A program made the translations under genes and the position numbers. Shown here piece by piece: positions 34,070-47,466 of a stretch of 64,000 bases of DNA. The stretch's first letter is position 1. Each line of letters opens with the position of its first letter. The stretch comes from Notospermus geniculatus (taxonomy: Eukaryota > Nemertea > Pilidiophora > Heteronemertea > Lineidae), in NCBI GenBank assembly GCA_002633025.1, contig NMRB01000308.1:339504-403503 (forward strand), written 5' to 3'. Under the pieces are notes generated by a model. That model did not search any database, had not been told where the DNA came from, and saw only the letters and a list, made by a program, of their open reading frames with translations.

Positions 34070-37000
34070 ATGTCAACTTATGGAGCAGGTGCAAAGAATC
34101 CGCCATGGGCCAGAAATGTGTCGGGTGAGTTGGACTATCCTTGATATCACAATTACTATCAGCCACCAAAAACGAATGGCTCTGGGAGAAATCTTTCGCT
34201 ATTTCCTATTTGGCAATGCTACTTGTCCTACTTACTAACTTAGGTAGGATGCCCTTTGAATAAACAGCCTCCGCTCAGACCAATCTGATATGAGTGGTGA
34301 TCCAGGTACCCAGATCATCAATCTGTATTTAAGTCTTTTCCAAAATATCCATGCATATTCACACTTGATTGACCTCGTAACTGATCACGAACACAAAAAC
34401 ACAGACAGCTCAATTACCTGTCTGATTTTACAACTGACCCTGGATATCTGAAAATCAACAAACAACATCCCTCTCAAATAAGGTCAAGTTGACCTTATTT
34501 GAGAGGGATGTTGTTGGATGATGGCCGTGTCTGGCTTGAGATGTTCATGCTCTCCTTGTTTCTCTGATCAGTACCTACAGCAAATGCCCAAGGTCTAGCA
34601 GCCACCAGCCTCGCAGGACAGGTCAGCAGCCAGGTTTTAGCACAACCTGGTGTTGTTGCTACTCCAACAGTTTATAGCTTGGGAAACACACAACAGGCTA
34701 TCCAACAGACCCAGTATGCACCACAACCACCCCAGCAGATAAATCCTGTTGGACTAGCTCAGGTCCCTGTTACGGTAAGTTATGACAGTTAGTATACGCT
34801 GAATGGGATGGCAATTTTGTTTTGTGAAAGGCCTTCCTACAAATTATAGAAGTCAGTAAAATTATAGAAGTCAGTAAAATGACTGGCAATTGCTTTTGAT
34901 GTTCAGATGATTTGGGCCCTTGCAATCTTCTGTATGTCTTGATTGCATGATTGATTTAATTTTGGATGTGTTCCATTTCATTTCAGACTGTTACCCCAGC
35001 TGTAGCTTTGCCCAATCCTGGCATTGCTATACCTACCACCTTGGCTACAAGTCAGGTTGCTACTGTCAGTTATCCTGCACCTCGTCTAGCACAGGCGCAG
35101 ACGAAGCAGCGAGTGTTTACAGGGGTCGTTACAAAACTACATGACAATTTTGGATTCGTTGATGAAGATGTGTTTTTCCAGATTTCGTGAGTCTGTATTG
35201 CTTGTTGATTGTAAAAAATATAAGCCTATTGTCAATGCATGAACCATCTCAGTGTCAATTCCCTTTCTTTCAAGCCATTCAGAAAACAAAACAAAGCACT
35301 GTGTTTTTCTTGTTGAGCTTGAGTATAATATCAGGATTTGTGTTTCCCAATGAAATCACGTGACCGAGTTCTGATAATCATCATTCCATCATTTGCAGAT
35401 GTGTCAAAGGCAACCAGCCAAAGGTTGGAGATCGTGTACTGGTGGAAGCAACTTACAATGCCAATATGCCATTCAAGTGGAATGCCTCTAGAATACAGCT
35501 CTTGCCCAATCAGGTGAGCCTATAGTCCTACTGTTCTTTGCAGAAATCTTCCCTTGCCAATGTTTTGCCATGCATTTATGTCTTTTGTTTCACCCAACCC
35601 ATGCAGAATTTCATTGCTCTTTCTTGCATTAAGTAACATTATCAGTCCAACAGCCATATATCCTTTGCCCTGGAAGTCCTTTTGAAGTGACGATGTAAGG
35701 GTTTGATTTGTTTCTTTTTCCAGAGTCCATCAGGAGTAGGCTCCGGCTATGGCATGAAGCCCACCTCCATGCCTCCTCGAGAGAGCAATTTTGGTAATTC
35801 CATGAACCCAAATCAATATGGCGGTCCTCCTCCATCTGTTCCACCGCTTATGTCTCAAACTCCACAACCAGGCCCAGGTAAGTATGCTAATAATAAATAT
35901 TCTCTAATCAGAGGGGCAATGGGAAGTTGGGCGGGCCTTAGTTTACCATCCATTTCTGTTGGTTCCAAGTTCTGCCTTCACTTAGCATCTGATCTTGGTT
36001 TTACAATTCATGTGGACATACCAGTGGTTTCCATGGACTTTTCAGGTTTCCGCAGCAACTATGGTGATGGTGGAGTAGTCCGGCCTGACAGAGGTAATAA
36101 TCGTGAACGTGGCCGTGGACAGTATGAGCGTGACCGTGACCGACATCATGACAGATCGTCCCGAGGCCCTCGTCAATCATCTGGGCCTGGGCCCCCGCCT
36201 CAAGAACGCGAACGTGAGCGGGAACGTGAAAAAGAACGACGGTCGCCGAGGAAACGCTCCAGATCTCCCAGAGCAAGGTCAAGATCACCTCGACCACGAA
36301 GTCCAGCTCGATCACGAAGGCCAAGAATCGTGCCAAGATATATGGTCCAAATCCCAAAGATTTCACTTGATACGTACGTGGTGTCAGTGTTCTATCAAGT
36401 CTCATGTGTAGCCTGTGGTGACCTATTTTGTGTGGTTTTGTCTGGAAGAGCAGCTGCTGATTTTGTAATTCGACTGTCTTGAGGTTTTGTCCAGTTCTGT
36501 TTGTCCTAATCAATGAATTTAACCTCAGCTCAAACAAATTAATCGCCACTTGTGTTCTACCAAAGAACATGAAATAATAATGGGTTGCCAAGGTGAAAAA
36601 TATAGCTTCCTACCAGACTCGACCCTCGCATTAGGCATCAATCGCCAGCACTCAGAGGCAGCACGCCTTAACCACTATGCCAAATCCCCATCTTCAAAAA
36701 AGGTGGTTAAATGACCTATGTTAAACGAGGCATCCCTCAGTACCCTGCCTGTAAGTAGTCCAAACAAGTCCAGTGTGTTCTACCAAAGATATATCTTCTT
36801 TCATTTCAGGTCTGTGGCCAATGTTATCACACTGAAGTCTCGTTATCAGAACATGTACATTCCTAGTGATTTCTTCAATGCCTCCTTCTCATGGACCGAG
36901 GCATTCCCTCTGCATAGGTCAATCAGTCTGAGTAACACATGCACCTTCCATGTCATGCATAAAGAGGTGACACCCTTGGAGAAGAATGATGCCATTCTTG

Positions 37001-40000
37001 AGCCAAATGATGCTGATCATCTTTATAGTGCTAAGGTATGTTTGAATTTGTATTGAGGCTCATGTACTTCGAAAAATGCGATGAATGAAATTGACTCAAG
37101 GTGACTGTGTAGTTTGTTGAGCTGGTGGAAGACAGGGAGAAAAATGTGGTCGGTACAAAAGCATTAGTTCAGCATTGACCAGTCTGTATATTTCAATCAG
37201 TCTGAATCTAGGTTTATTTTAACCATACCTATTTTTATCCTTACAGGTAATGTTGCTAATGTTGCCAAATCTCCAAGAGATGTTCCACAAGTCCTGTGCC
37301 CTGGCAGAAGATACCACTGAAGCCCGTGAAGCATTCCAACATCCAACTCGCCTCATCCAATTCTTGATTGGTCTCAAGGGCAAGGGGGAGCCGATGGCCA
37401 TTGGAGGTCCCTGGTCGCCAATGCTGGATGGGGCCAATCCCAAGGATGATCCCAGAGTATTGATCAACACTGCCATTAGGACGACTAAAGCCTTGACTGG
37501 AGTGGACCTTAGCCACTGTACGCAATGGTAGGTACAAGTATTGCAACTATCGTAACGGGGGACATAGATTTGTTGAGGCCAAGCTGAGACTTCGATCATA
37601 ACTGGCTGTTGACTGGAGTCTTTTGAACTCGGTTTGAGGCAAAGTATCCGAAGTATATAGCTTGATGCATGTGTATGTGTGTGTATTTTGAAAGTTCAAC
37701 TCTGCTTGCTCTAGTTGAGAAGTGAATATCTAGTACGTCTTTAATTGTATCTCTTGCTTCAGGATTCATGACATTGGTATCAATGATCGGTATCAATGAC
37801 TCACAAAGAACTCAGAAATTGTGTGCTTGGAATCATACTCATGAAAATTCTTGTTTCTCCTCCCTTCATTACAAAATTTCATTTGTTCTGTTCATGCACT
37901 CCTCAAGTATTGTCCATAATGCAAGGAAAAGACTACTAAAGACGACTTTGAAATTTTCAGGTTCTGGCCATAAAATGCCCTGTCCCCTTAAATATTCCTA
38001 GGCAACATTTCTTGAGTTAGATAGAAAATTACAAACCATTCAAACATTCTGTTGAGTCGGGAAGGGGGGATACTATCCGTTGGCATTCATTTAGGTCATT
38101 CTGTGAATGAAACATACTTTTCTATTATCGCCATTTGGTTTTGTGTGGGCCCCATAAAAAGCAGAAATGCTTTTCTTGAAAAAGTTTACTTTGGCTCCTT
38201 TCGTGTTACTTGTCCTTCGTCGAAAAGATCTTTGATGCTTTTGCTTTTCCCAAAGTATGTATATAATGTTAACAAACTATTGCTGAACTGTAACTTTCTT
38301 GCCAAACAGGAAGTAATTCCATGGTTTCCTAACCCTTTCCAACAGGTACCGATTTGCAGAGATCCGATACCACAGACCTGAGGAGATGCACAAAGGGCGC
38401 CTGGTGCCTGCCCGAGTAGAAACTGTCGTGCTTTTCTTACCCGACGTGTGGAGCTGTATCCCATCCCGACTAGACTGGGAAGGTCTGCAGGCAGCATACA
38501 AAAAGCAGCTACAGGTTAAAATGGAGGACACCAAGGAGGATTCAACACAGGCACTCATCCTTACTTACAACTATCCCAGTCTCTTAAAAGTGTTGATTTC
38601 TTTGTTTTTCAAATAGCGTTGCACTATTTAGGAAAGGGCCTTTGGCCAACAGCGCCAGCTCACTAATATCAGACCAGCAATGGAGATCTGGTGCTCTGTT
38701 CCGGCTCGAATGCAACACGACTCTTTACACTGTAATAAGGGTTTTTTCGTTTTCAGCAGACTGCCAAGGTATGTTTAAATGCAAAGTGAAAAAAGTCGGA
38801 GCCATCAATCCCCCACTGACTCTAGCAAAAACTTTCTATCCAGATTTATCAAAATGGAATGAAAAAAAACCTGGGCTTTGGGTGGCTCAAAAATAGACCA
38901 ACGAAATGGATAAAAAAGCTACTGACAGATTCTGCTCTTCTGGTTGCACACATCTCCTTTGGATCTTTTTTTCTTCAATCATATCATATTGCCTACTAGA
39001 CGTTAGGTTGTTTGCATTTTCATCGCATAGTTTGCTTTGGTACATGTAGATTCAAGTTATTAGGCAATATGAATAAAAACTAGTAAATGCTTTTTCTTCT
39101 TTTTGGCTGTAAGAATGCACTGGACTGCCCCGATACAAAACTGAAGTAAAAGCATTTACGAAACTTGATTCATACGACCTATTGTCTTGGCCTCAGTGTT
39201 TATCTGACTGACTGCTGTTACTTGACACTGAAGATGGGAAATTTTTTTTCTTCTGTGGTAATGATTAGGTGACTTGACTAGTTTGTTCAAGAATCCAATA
39301 TTTTTTTTCAATATTTCATTTTTTGCTCGACTATGTGAAGTTTTTCTGACTTTAATTAATTAAGAGGGTAGCATCTGTCAGTGGTCTAGTAAGGCCCAGA
39401 CGAGGTGACTGAGATATGTTTAAGGGATTCCTTTATTTTCTGTCTGGAATTGGAAAGAGTAATCTAACTGAATAGGGATAACTTACACCAATTTGTTCCT
39501 TTAGTCCCTTAAACTGTTTCAGGAACTTGGTCTTTATGGACGAAATCAAACTTACATGCCTACACACGCATCCCAGTTGATTGCCCGTCTGACCAAGGCA
39601 CTGCGGTCGGAGCAGGAAAAAGAAGAGGAAGAAGCCGAGAAGAAGGAAGAGGTATGTGTGATAGAATATACTGGTTTACGCCATCATTAATGGGACATCA
39701 GTTATCACCAGTGGGTAGGTTTGTGTATGTACAACTTTCTTTCTCCTTATTAGGAACGTGATGAGGAAAAGGAGGCGGAAAACAAGAAAGAAAACGAAGA
39801 GAGGGAAATTGAACGTCAGAAAAGAGAGGTAGTGTGAATGTTCTTGTGTTGACAGTTCTGTTATCATGCAGTTCCTGACACTATGTACAAGTTCTTTGGA
39901 CCAGCAAACAAATTCTCATTCTTGTATTTGTGTAATCCAGAAGTAGTGTCCTCTGAGTTCCACTTCTTTGTGGCTGCAAACGTGTCCTCATTATTCATCG

Positions 40001-43000
40001 TTTACTTTCTTCAGGAGGAGGAGAAGAAACGACGTGAAGAAAGGGAAAAAGTGGTTCGTGAACGACGTTACGTACTACCAGACAATCCAGCGATAATCAT
40101 TCATCCATCAACTGTTGCCAAAAGTGGCAAGTTTGACTGCACAGTTATGTCTCTAAGCGTACTTTTAGATTACAGACCAGAGGACAACAAGGAACATTCA
40201 TTTGAGGTTAGTGATGGAAAGTGTGTTCTGGTTCTTGACATGTTCGTGTGGATTGATGCCAGTAGTACATGTATTTCTTCAAGAAATTTCAAAGATATGT
40301 TTCCTATTATTGGAGTTAGAGAAGTAAAATGTAGACTCCATCTCTTTGGCTAACAGTTAAATGCCATTTCTGTGAAAGTCGTTGTGTCCACTTTCCATCT
40401 TCAGGTGTCCTTGTTCGCTGAACTTTTCAATGAGATGTTGATGCGAGATTTTGGCTTCCATATCTACAAGCATCTAGTGGGGCTGCCTGAACCTGTCAAA
40501 GATGAAGAGAAGGAGAAAGAGAAAGAACGCTCATCAAGCAAAGACAAGGTCAGTCTGAGTCATGATTGAAAGTTTCAGTTATTTTATGTGATTTCAGCAG
40601 TATAGAAACTGACATCTTGTTCAGGTACTTCATCATCCACTTTGGCCCTCATCTGCCTCTGCCAGGTAGGCTTTCCTGTGTTGATGTCAGGAGCTCTTCA
40701 GTCTACCTCTATCATCTGACTTTTGTGGTGTGGGATTTGCCCCATGGCCATGTGATCCATAAGATTGGTACACGCCCAATATTTCCAGTGTTTAAAGCTG
40801 ACGTGAACGAACAAAAAGCCCCCTTGCGACGAGCAAGAGAATTGCAAACGCCCTGCAAACACCTCAAACGAAGGCTCAGAACAGCGCCCTCCTGGTGTCG
40901 TGGGGCCTATCATGTTCCGAGCCTTCGTTTGAGGTGTTTGCAGGGCGTTTGCAATTCTCTTGCCCGTCGCATGGGAGCTTTTTGTTCGTTCACGTCAGCT
41001 TTAACCTCACAGCTGGCAAGAGGAGGAGTCGTTGCCCAAATGTGACCCGCTCTGGCAAAGGAGTCGCATGTCGCTCAGAAGGTGAGCCTAAACGAACCGA
41101 GATGACACCAGTAGAGAATGGAAGAAATACATTCTTTCAGATTTCATAATAGCCAGACAATACTGAAACTGACAAACATTTGGTCTCAACCTGCCAAGGT
41201 AAGAGTGACATGGATCAGGTTTTGCCAGAGCGGGTCACAGATGTACTCCCTGAGGAATGAACTTTGCCTATTTTAGGAATAAATGGAACCATTTATGCCA
41301 CCAGTTCTTCATTTCCTTCCAGGAACCAGGGTCAAAACGTAGAAAGACTGATGATGAATATGACAAGGAGAGATCAGTGGAGAAAGACGTGAAGACAGAT
41401 AAGAGAGGCGATGATGATGATAGAGAGGAGGAGATGGAACATGATGGACAAAGAGAGGTAAGGGACATTATGGGGAGATACCCTAGGAGTATCTCTTTGT
41501 GGGATTGGGGTGGTATCAGGAGTGAAATGGGTGACATGGTGCACTGATAGGCCTACTGCTGTCTGAATGGCTGCAGCTACAAAAGGTGCAGAATGATTCA
41601 CTACACACTGTCCTTGTCAAATGACTGTCATAATTCAAGTCAATGTGGTGATGTAAATATCTCATGGTGTAGGGGATAGGGCTCCTCCAGATGATGAATT
41701 TGAACTTGCCGAGACACTAGAATTGGGACTGTAATTTTGCATTTTCTTTCTCCAGGATGATGACGATGATGATAAGAAGAGGAAAGACAGAGATAGAGAC
41801 AGGGATAGAGGTATTTGCTTCACATTTTGCCACTATGTTTGTCTGCTTTTCGTTGAATTTCTATATTTCGTGCATTAGGAATCAATACTGACCATTTCAC
41901 TTGTCATGCCTGGAAGGTTGTGATGATCGATGGAATTCGGACTTGTTGGTGTGGATTCACTTCACAAGAAATGACTGTTAAAGTGGTCCTAAACCGCCAA
42001 GCAAAAGTTGGCACTCGATCATTTTCACCGCCCACGAAAATGGAACTTCCGATTTCCGCTCCTGGCTACTCGACTCGGTGAACTGGTTGCATCCATGTTG
42101 TTTTGACAATCAGCTATCACACAGCTGTCAATTATCAGAACTTGCCCAATCAGTGATCGCATAGTAAATTCCATAGTAATCACGTGACGTGATGATTGAC
42201 AGGCGCTCATTCATACTGGCGTAGCGAGGGAAAATGAAAACGAGGCTGTCTCGCTCGCCCCGGCGGTTTAGGACCACTTTAAGATGCAACTACTGTTTGA
42301 TGGATTCATGCCTTCTTGCAACATTTTCATTTCTCAACTGATAATTTGCAGATCGTAAGAAAGATAAGTCTAAGGAAAAGGATAAGGAAAAAGAGAAGAA
42401 GAAAGACAAGGCCAAATGCATCACAGTCGATCCAGCCCTTCTCCTAGCATTTGTATATTTTGACCAAACACATTGCGGCTACGTCCTTGACAAAGATGTT
42501 GAGGAGATAGTTCATACCTTAGGATTACAGTTGTCTCGATCTCAGGTGAGCCATGGTTATCTAACTCAAGATGTGACACCCATTGAATTCTATTGGATTA
42601 CCCTATGTGAATTTCTCATTTTACACTTCATGACACTGTGATGTGGTGAATTTCAGGGTGGTTTACGAGTCAGAATATTGACCTCCGTGTTGGTGTGAAT
42701 GTCACGGTTACATTATTTTTCATTCAGGTGCGCAAACTTGTCCAGAAAGTCATAACACGTGATACCCTGAACTACCGCAAACTGACGGACAAGCCCATTA
42801 AAGAAGGCGAAGAAAAACCAGAAGAAAAAGTAGAAATTAAAGTGGAGGAGACAGAGAAACCAGATGACTTTGTTTTGGCTAGAGGTGGGTTATTGGCATG
42901 TGTAGATTTCCTAAGCCAGAGCTCTCACGGATGATGTGATGTCCTCCTCTTGGCTACTTGTGTCATGTTACAGATGTGGCCCAGTGTCATACTGTTGGGA

Positions 43001-43738
43001 ATTCAGATATGTGTAGGTGATGGCTCCCCAGAAAAACTGCCGCAACACATGTTACCGATGCTAGAATTTGTGTCTAGCGAAGAGTTGTGATACATGGTTT
43101 CCACTTTTTTCACAGGAAACAGAGTGCTCTTTGACACTCCAGCAGTAAAAGAAGAAGTGACTGAAGATGGAACTGTTAAAAAAGAGGAAACAGAAGCACC
43201 TGTTCTTGAGCAGAAGCCAACATTTAGCCACAGTGGTCTAGTGAACTACATGGGAGCCATGGTTGACATCAGTAGTGTCATGCAGAGGCTTGATAAAAGT
43301 GAGAAGACGAAAGCAAAGTTGGAGACTAGGATAAAGGATCTGCAGGAAGAGTTAGGTGAGCATTTGTTATTTGGGCTTGGCCAATCCACCTCTGATTATC
43401 CTAGTATTTTCTCTGTCATTTTCAGAAAGCAACAAATTGCATTGTTTTTTTTCTCATCCTTTTCAGATGAAATGAAGTCAAGTTTCAACTCCAGTGAACA
43501 GAACAGTCAGAAAGTAGCAAGTGAGCTGCAGGATCTCAAAACAAAACTCAGAGAACAGCGCAAGTTGAGCGAAGCTGCAACAAGTAGTAATAAGAAATTC
43601 ATGGAAGTAATGTCGCAGTCGAAAGAGGTTCTTCACAAGATTGTTAGTGATGTTGAGGATGCTCTCAGCACTGCTGTCGATGATGAACCTTCTCCTGTCA
43701 AGACAGAGGTGAAGGAAAATGGAGATGGATCGACGTAA
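34070..43738 (+). CDS. CCAR1: CCAR1-type cell-cycle and apoptosis regulator, 19 coding exons
   Basis: Exons: 34070-34124, 34572-34774, 34987-35186, 35399-35513, 35724-35877, 36046-36373, 36810-37035, 37247-37527, 38346-38514, 39523-39651, 39754-39828, 40015-40206, 40405-40548, 41323-41457, 41756-41810, 42352-42545, 42728-42884, 43116-43355, 43467-43738. All junctions are GT-AG and in phase, giving 1107 residues (vertebrate CCAR1 about 1150). Order: Gln/Ala-rich N-terminus; S1-like domain about 128-190 (QRVFTGVVTKLHDNFGFVDE); Arg/Ser/Glu-rich region 260-335; DBC1/nudix-like region 355-577 (YIPSDFF, DADHLYSAK, MAIGGPWSP); SAP remnant 578-610 (SQLIARLTKAL); acidic coiled coil; conserved block 665-745; EF-hand-like segment about 850-885; C-terminal coiled coil. 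CCAR1 proteins are nuclear and link Mediator, nuclear receptors and p53 to transcription and splicing. The start follows a leader acceptor at 34033. The SAP N-terminal half is missing from this model. Confidence 0.93.
34461..34515. repeat. Perfect 55-bp palindrome in CCAR1 intron 1
   Basis: Two 27-nt arms beginning AACAACATCCCTCTCAAATA around a single central base. It could form a long RNA hairpin in the pre-mRNA. Confidence 0.9.
39063..39179. mobile_element. MITE family A in CCAR1 intron 9
   Basis: GGCAATATGAATAAAAACTA at the left and TTGATTCATACGACC at the right. The inner arms are GTAAATGCTTTTTC and GAAGTAAAAGCATTTAC. Confidence 0.85.
40792..41004. repeat. Hairpin element in CCAR1 intron 13
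   Basis: TTAAAGCTGACGTGAACGAA at the left pairs with its complement at the right. The arms include GAGAATTGCAAACGCCCTGC and AACACCTCAAACGAAGGCTC. The loop is near 40885-40915. Confidence 0.9.
41041..41239. repeat. Inverted-ended element in CCAR1 intron 13
   Basis: The ends TGTGACCCGCTCTGGCAAA and TTTGCCAGAGCGGGTCACA are perfect complements of 19 bp. The interior is mostly unpaired. It lies 36 bp after the preceding hairpin element. Confidence 0.8.
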
Positions 43739-44628
43739 CTTGTGTGCTTTGAGATTTTACATGTTTTAAACAGTCATCATCTGAACTTCACAATTTTCAC
43801 GAGGATATGGGCCAACATTGGATGGAAAGTTGCCTTCAAGGGAGTTGCGTGTATTGGGAAAGAAATGCTTTTAAAATCATGAGTGGTGCATTTGATAATA
43901 GCGCATTTTCAAAGGAATGGATTCCAGTAAATCAAGTCAGATTCCAATATTAATGGAAAAAGACAACAATGATCAATTTGCAGTGGTAGACTGTGGGATG
44001 AACTGTAAATACGACTGAAGTCAATTGAATGAATTTGTTCAGAATCCTATTAGGTTGTGTTAGGCAACTGGAAATGTATTTTTGTATGGTAGTGAGTTGA
44101 TTTTGCGATGACATCTTGGTGTCAAGATGAAGAAGAGGCTGCTTGTGCACAGATTGATCTAATCTGTATCCAACTGGAAACCTCTGAACTATTGTTTTCT
44201 GTCATTTTTCATCATATATAGCTTCACTGTGAAAAGTCCAATTCAAATTCATGTGTGACATTCACAAATACTCTGAAAAATTCTAACTGGTGTGTTCACT
44301 TGACCTGTGTGGTGTAGTGCTTAAAGGTAGTGTAAAATGAAACAAGAAACATGTATTGTGTCAATGATCGCAATAATAATGGGAATAATGGCATTCTCTT
44401 CTCAGCTTTCCACAGGGTGAAATTGACCTATTATTGGTGTGCATATCAGTTTTACAGTATGTACATAGATGTACACATCCAATGCATCACTGTGAGTGTG
44501 AGACCTGGTGTTGACACGAATTGTGAAGTAGCTCAATGTCTGTAAATAATTCTGTCGTAGAAGCTTGTATATTGTGGTCACCGAATTTTGTTATTGTCAG
44601 TTTTGGCTCACTGATTTGCAGCTTGTAA
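43739..44628. other. CCAR1 3' untranslated and flanking sequence
   Basis: No coding sequence was recognised. The CCAR1 3' end cannot be fixed: no close AATAAA is obvious before the MITE at 44629, and one occurs at 45157-45162. Confidence 0.4.
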
Positions 44629-45079
44629 GGCCACACTTTTATTTCTTTGGTTTACGGATTTTTTCAGAAGGAACTGAATTTCGGAGGAGGGCAAAAAATA
44701 AAAATAAAAAGGCCCAAAACTAAGGTTGGGCCAGAAAAAATGTTTTTTAGCTACCACTTCCAAGATGGGCCCCCGGATGTTGCTTTACCCGGAAGTAAAC
44801 AAACATTGTGTACTCTTGCATGTCATGATGTCATGGCAGTGTACAGTTGAGTGCATCTGCATTCAAAATCTGTTTTTTTTGCGATTTCCATTGAAAAAAG
44901 AATCAAGTCTACGATACAGGTGATACAGTTTTATTCTTTTATTTTCTCCTACGATGTTTTTGACGTTCTGAGCGAAGTCGGAGGGGAAAAAATATTGAAA
45001 TTGGTCCAAAAGTCTTTTTCCATTTTGGCAAAAATCAACGTTGGCAGATCCGTAAACCAAAGAAAAAAAAAGTGTGGCC
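44629..45079. mobile_element. MITE family G, copy 2
   Basis: Left GGCCACACTTTTATTTCTTT and right AAAGTGTGGCC, with arms continuing through GGTTTACGGAT. Flanking TAA on both sides (44626-44628 and 45080-45082). The interior is different from copy 1, so only the ends define the family. Confidence 0.82.
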
Positions 45080-45082
45080 TAA

Positions 45083-46271
45083 TGAACAGTGTCAGGACAC
45101 CCTTGATGCTGTTTTGCCCTTCTGTTGTAAGGTTTGAGAGGATGTATTGTAGCGGTAATAAACCAGCTGAGATTTTCATCGCATATAAACCTCCTTGGAC
45201 CACCTGCCCTCAGGTTTATTGCAAAATACATGTATGACTAACCAATTTCTAACCTGAAATGCATTTAGTTTGCATTGGCAAGGTGTTTTTTTATGCATTT
45301 AGAATTGCCTCTTGTTCAGAATTGGACATATCCACATCTTTCTAGTCCTATGAAATGAAGATATCTCACTGCTTTGTTTCATTTTTAATCCATTAGCTAT
45401 ATATTTTGTGCCACTGCCTGCTGCCTTTCACCAATAACTTTCTTGATTGTGTTAATAATGAGCACTTGCACTTTCTTCATAATTTGTTTCGAATTGGTTG
45501 GCAAAATCAACCTATTTCTCTCTCTGACAATGAATTAGGCTCAGATCTGAATTTTGCTCGGCATTTTTCAGTCTAAATGAATTGCATCCTCTAATGCCTG
45601 ACATTCAAAATATCAACTCACTTTTACCTCTTCATTCCCATGAGAATGCTTTCTGGTCAGTTGATTTCTAATAATGACTGTGCTAGTGCATGTACGACAT
45701 GTAAATACTGTACCGGGGTACCAATATCTTCATTTTGACTGCTCCGTTATGTCATATTTGATTTGGAAGTATTCCAATGAGATCTCACCTAATATGAACA
45801 AGAAGTGATAAGAAAGATCTTCAGTGTTATTATCATTATCATAAAATTCACGGATCTAATAATACATAACTGTACATGTAGTTGCTATCATGTGGCATTG
45901 AAATTTTCAATGTCGGAAGTCCATTTTTGAAAGCGTATATTTCATGTCTGTGTATTCTGTTTCTCCTTTCATGAAATACAAAAATATTGTAGAAGGAAAA
46001 ACTTGTGTATTCATTGTTCTTGCATATGTTTAGCAGGTCCCCTTCCTTTGGCCACTTTGGTAATGGTAATGGTTTAGTTACACTTTTGTATCGTACTCAG
46101 GTCAATTATCATGTTGGCCCTCGACACTGATGTTCAGTCCCTTCAAAATATATCACTCTAGGGGGCCGTATGCAGCCACACTTTCATTAAAGTCAGACGT
46201 TTCTCAATACTTTAAGCAAAGAGAAAGTCTAACTTGTGACTCTGTCCCTTGCATTGATGCAGATCATTGGC
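45083..46271. other. Intergenic, nothing recognised
   Basis: About 1.2 kb of AT-rich sequence without a supported gene. It contains AATAAA at 45157-45162. Confidence 0.4.
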
Positions 46272-46381
46272 TGATATTCATAAAAGCTAGCAAATGCTTT
46301 TATTTCAGGTTTTGCAGTACATTTACGTTGGACCTCGCTGTGCAAATCTTAAGTAAAAGCATTTGCTAACTTTTATGAATA
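46272..46381. mobile_element. MITE family A
   Basis: ATATTCATAAAAGCTAGCAA at the left and GCTAACTTTTATGAAT at the right. The inner arms are AAATGCTTTTATTT and AAGTAAAAGCATTTGC. Confidence 0.85.
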
Positions 46382-46589
46382 CTGTAAACCGTGATATTTT
46401 CGCGACGCTAAATGTTCGCGATTTTGGTGATCTACGAATTCGCGACGAATAAATATTCGCGATTGGAACCCTTCAGCTTCAACAGAATAATAAGAAGAGT
46501 AATTTTCGCGCGATTTATGTTCGCGTTTTGACCCTTGAACGCGAAAATCGCGAAAATAAAACGCACGCGAAAATTTCACGGTTTACAGT
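46382..46589. repeat. TTCGCG-rich inverted repeat
   Basis: CTGTAAACCGTGATATTTTC at the left pairs with GAAAATTTCACGGTTTACAG at the right, with one mismatch. TTCGCG or CGCGAA occurs many times inside. It abuts the family A element directly. Confidence 0.85.
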
Positions 46590-46703
46590 ACCAGTCATTG
46601 TTGATTTCTGAGACGGCCCCTCGGAGCTCTCCTAATTTAGGAGGCTGGAAAATCCATGTTGACGTCACATGTAGCAATCACTTCCGGTATGGCCAATCTG
46701 GCA

Positions 46704-46900
46704 NNNNNNNNNNNNNNNNNNNNNNNNNNNNNNNNNNNNNNNNNNNNNNNNNNNNNNNNNNNNNNNNNNNNNNNNNNNNNNNNNNNNNNNNNNNNNNNNN
46801 NNNNNNNNNNNNNNNNNNNNNNNNNNNNNNNNNNNNNNNNNNNNNNNNNNNNNNNNNNNNNNNNNNNNNNNNNNNNNNNNNNNNNNNNNNNNNNNNNNNN
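46704..46900. other. Assembly gap, 197 N
   Basis: Unknown bases. Translations across it are meaningless. Confidence 0.99.
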
Positions 46901-47466
46901 AAAATCGGCAAAAATGTCATTTTTTTCAGCCGGAACCCTTTTCAGGGACCCCTTACTCCTATATTATGGCTTGGATATAGTCAATATTTCTTTTACACAC
47001 AGACCTGTCCTCAAATAGGAGGATTCTAGCACAATTAACTATCTGTAAGTGATCTTGTCCTCACAGGGGGGCCTTGAAAACTGATTTTTGGATTTCCGCC
47101 TATAAAAAAATACACATTTGAAAGGCCAATAACTTTAAAATGAAAAGAGATAGATCAATTCTGATAGCGGATTCTGAAAGCCTGGGCCAGAATTACCCTG
47201 ACTACCATATTTCAGCCCTTTACTCTGACTCACTAGAAAGATATTGACCTCCAAAAACCCTATAAATTAACGTTCGCGATTCGCGAGGGCGAAAAGGGTG
47301 TGTGACACCCAATATTTGGGGGGCCGTATCTCCAAAACCCTTTGGAGTAGAAGTCTTAAATTTTGCATGTGTTCATTGCTCATATAAAGGTATCTACAAA
47401 ATAAATTTTAACCAAATCGGAGTCGGTCACCTGGGGACCTCTGGTTGAGTTCATATGGAATGACCC
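46901..47466. other. Intergenic, repeat-like, no gene
   Basis: No gene was recognised. It contains a short TTCGCGATTCGCGA motif near 47272 and leads into the nested foldback. Confidence 0.35.
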
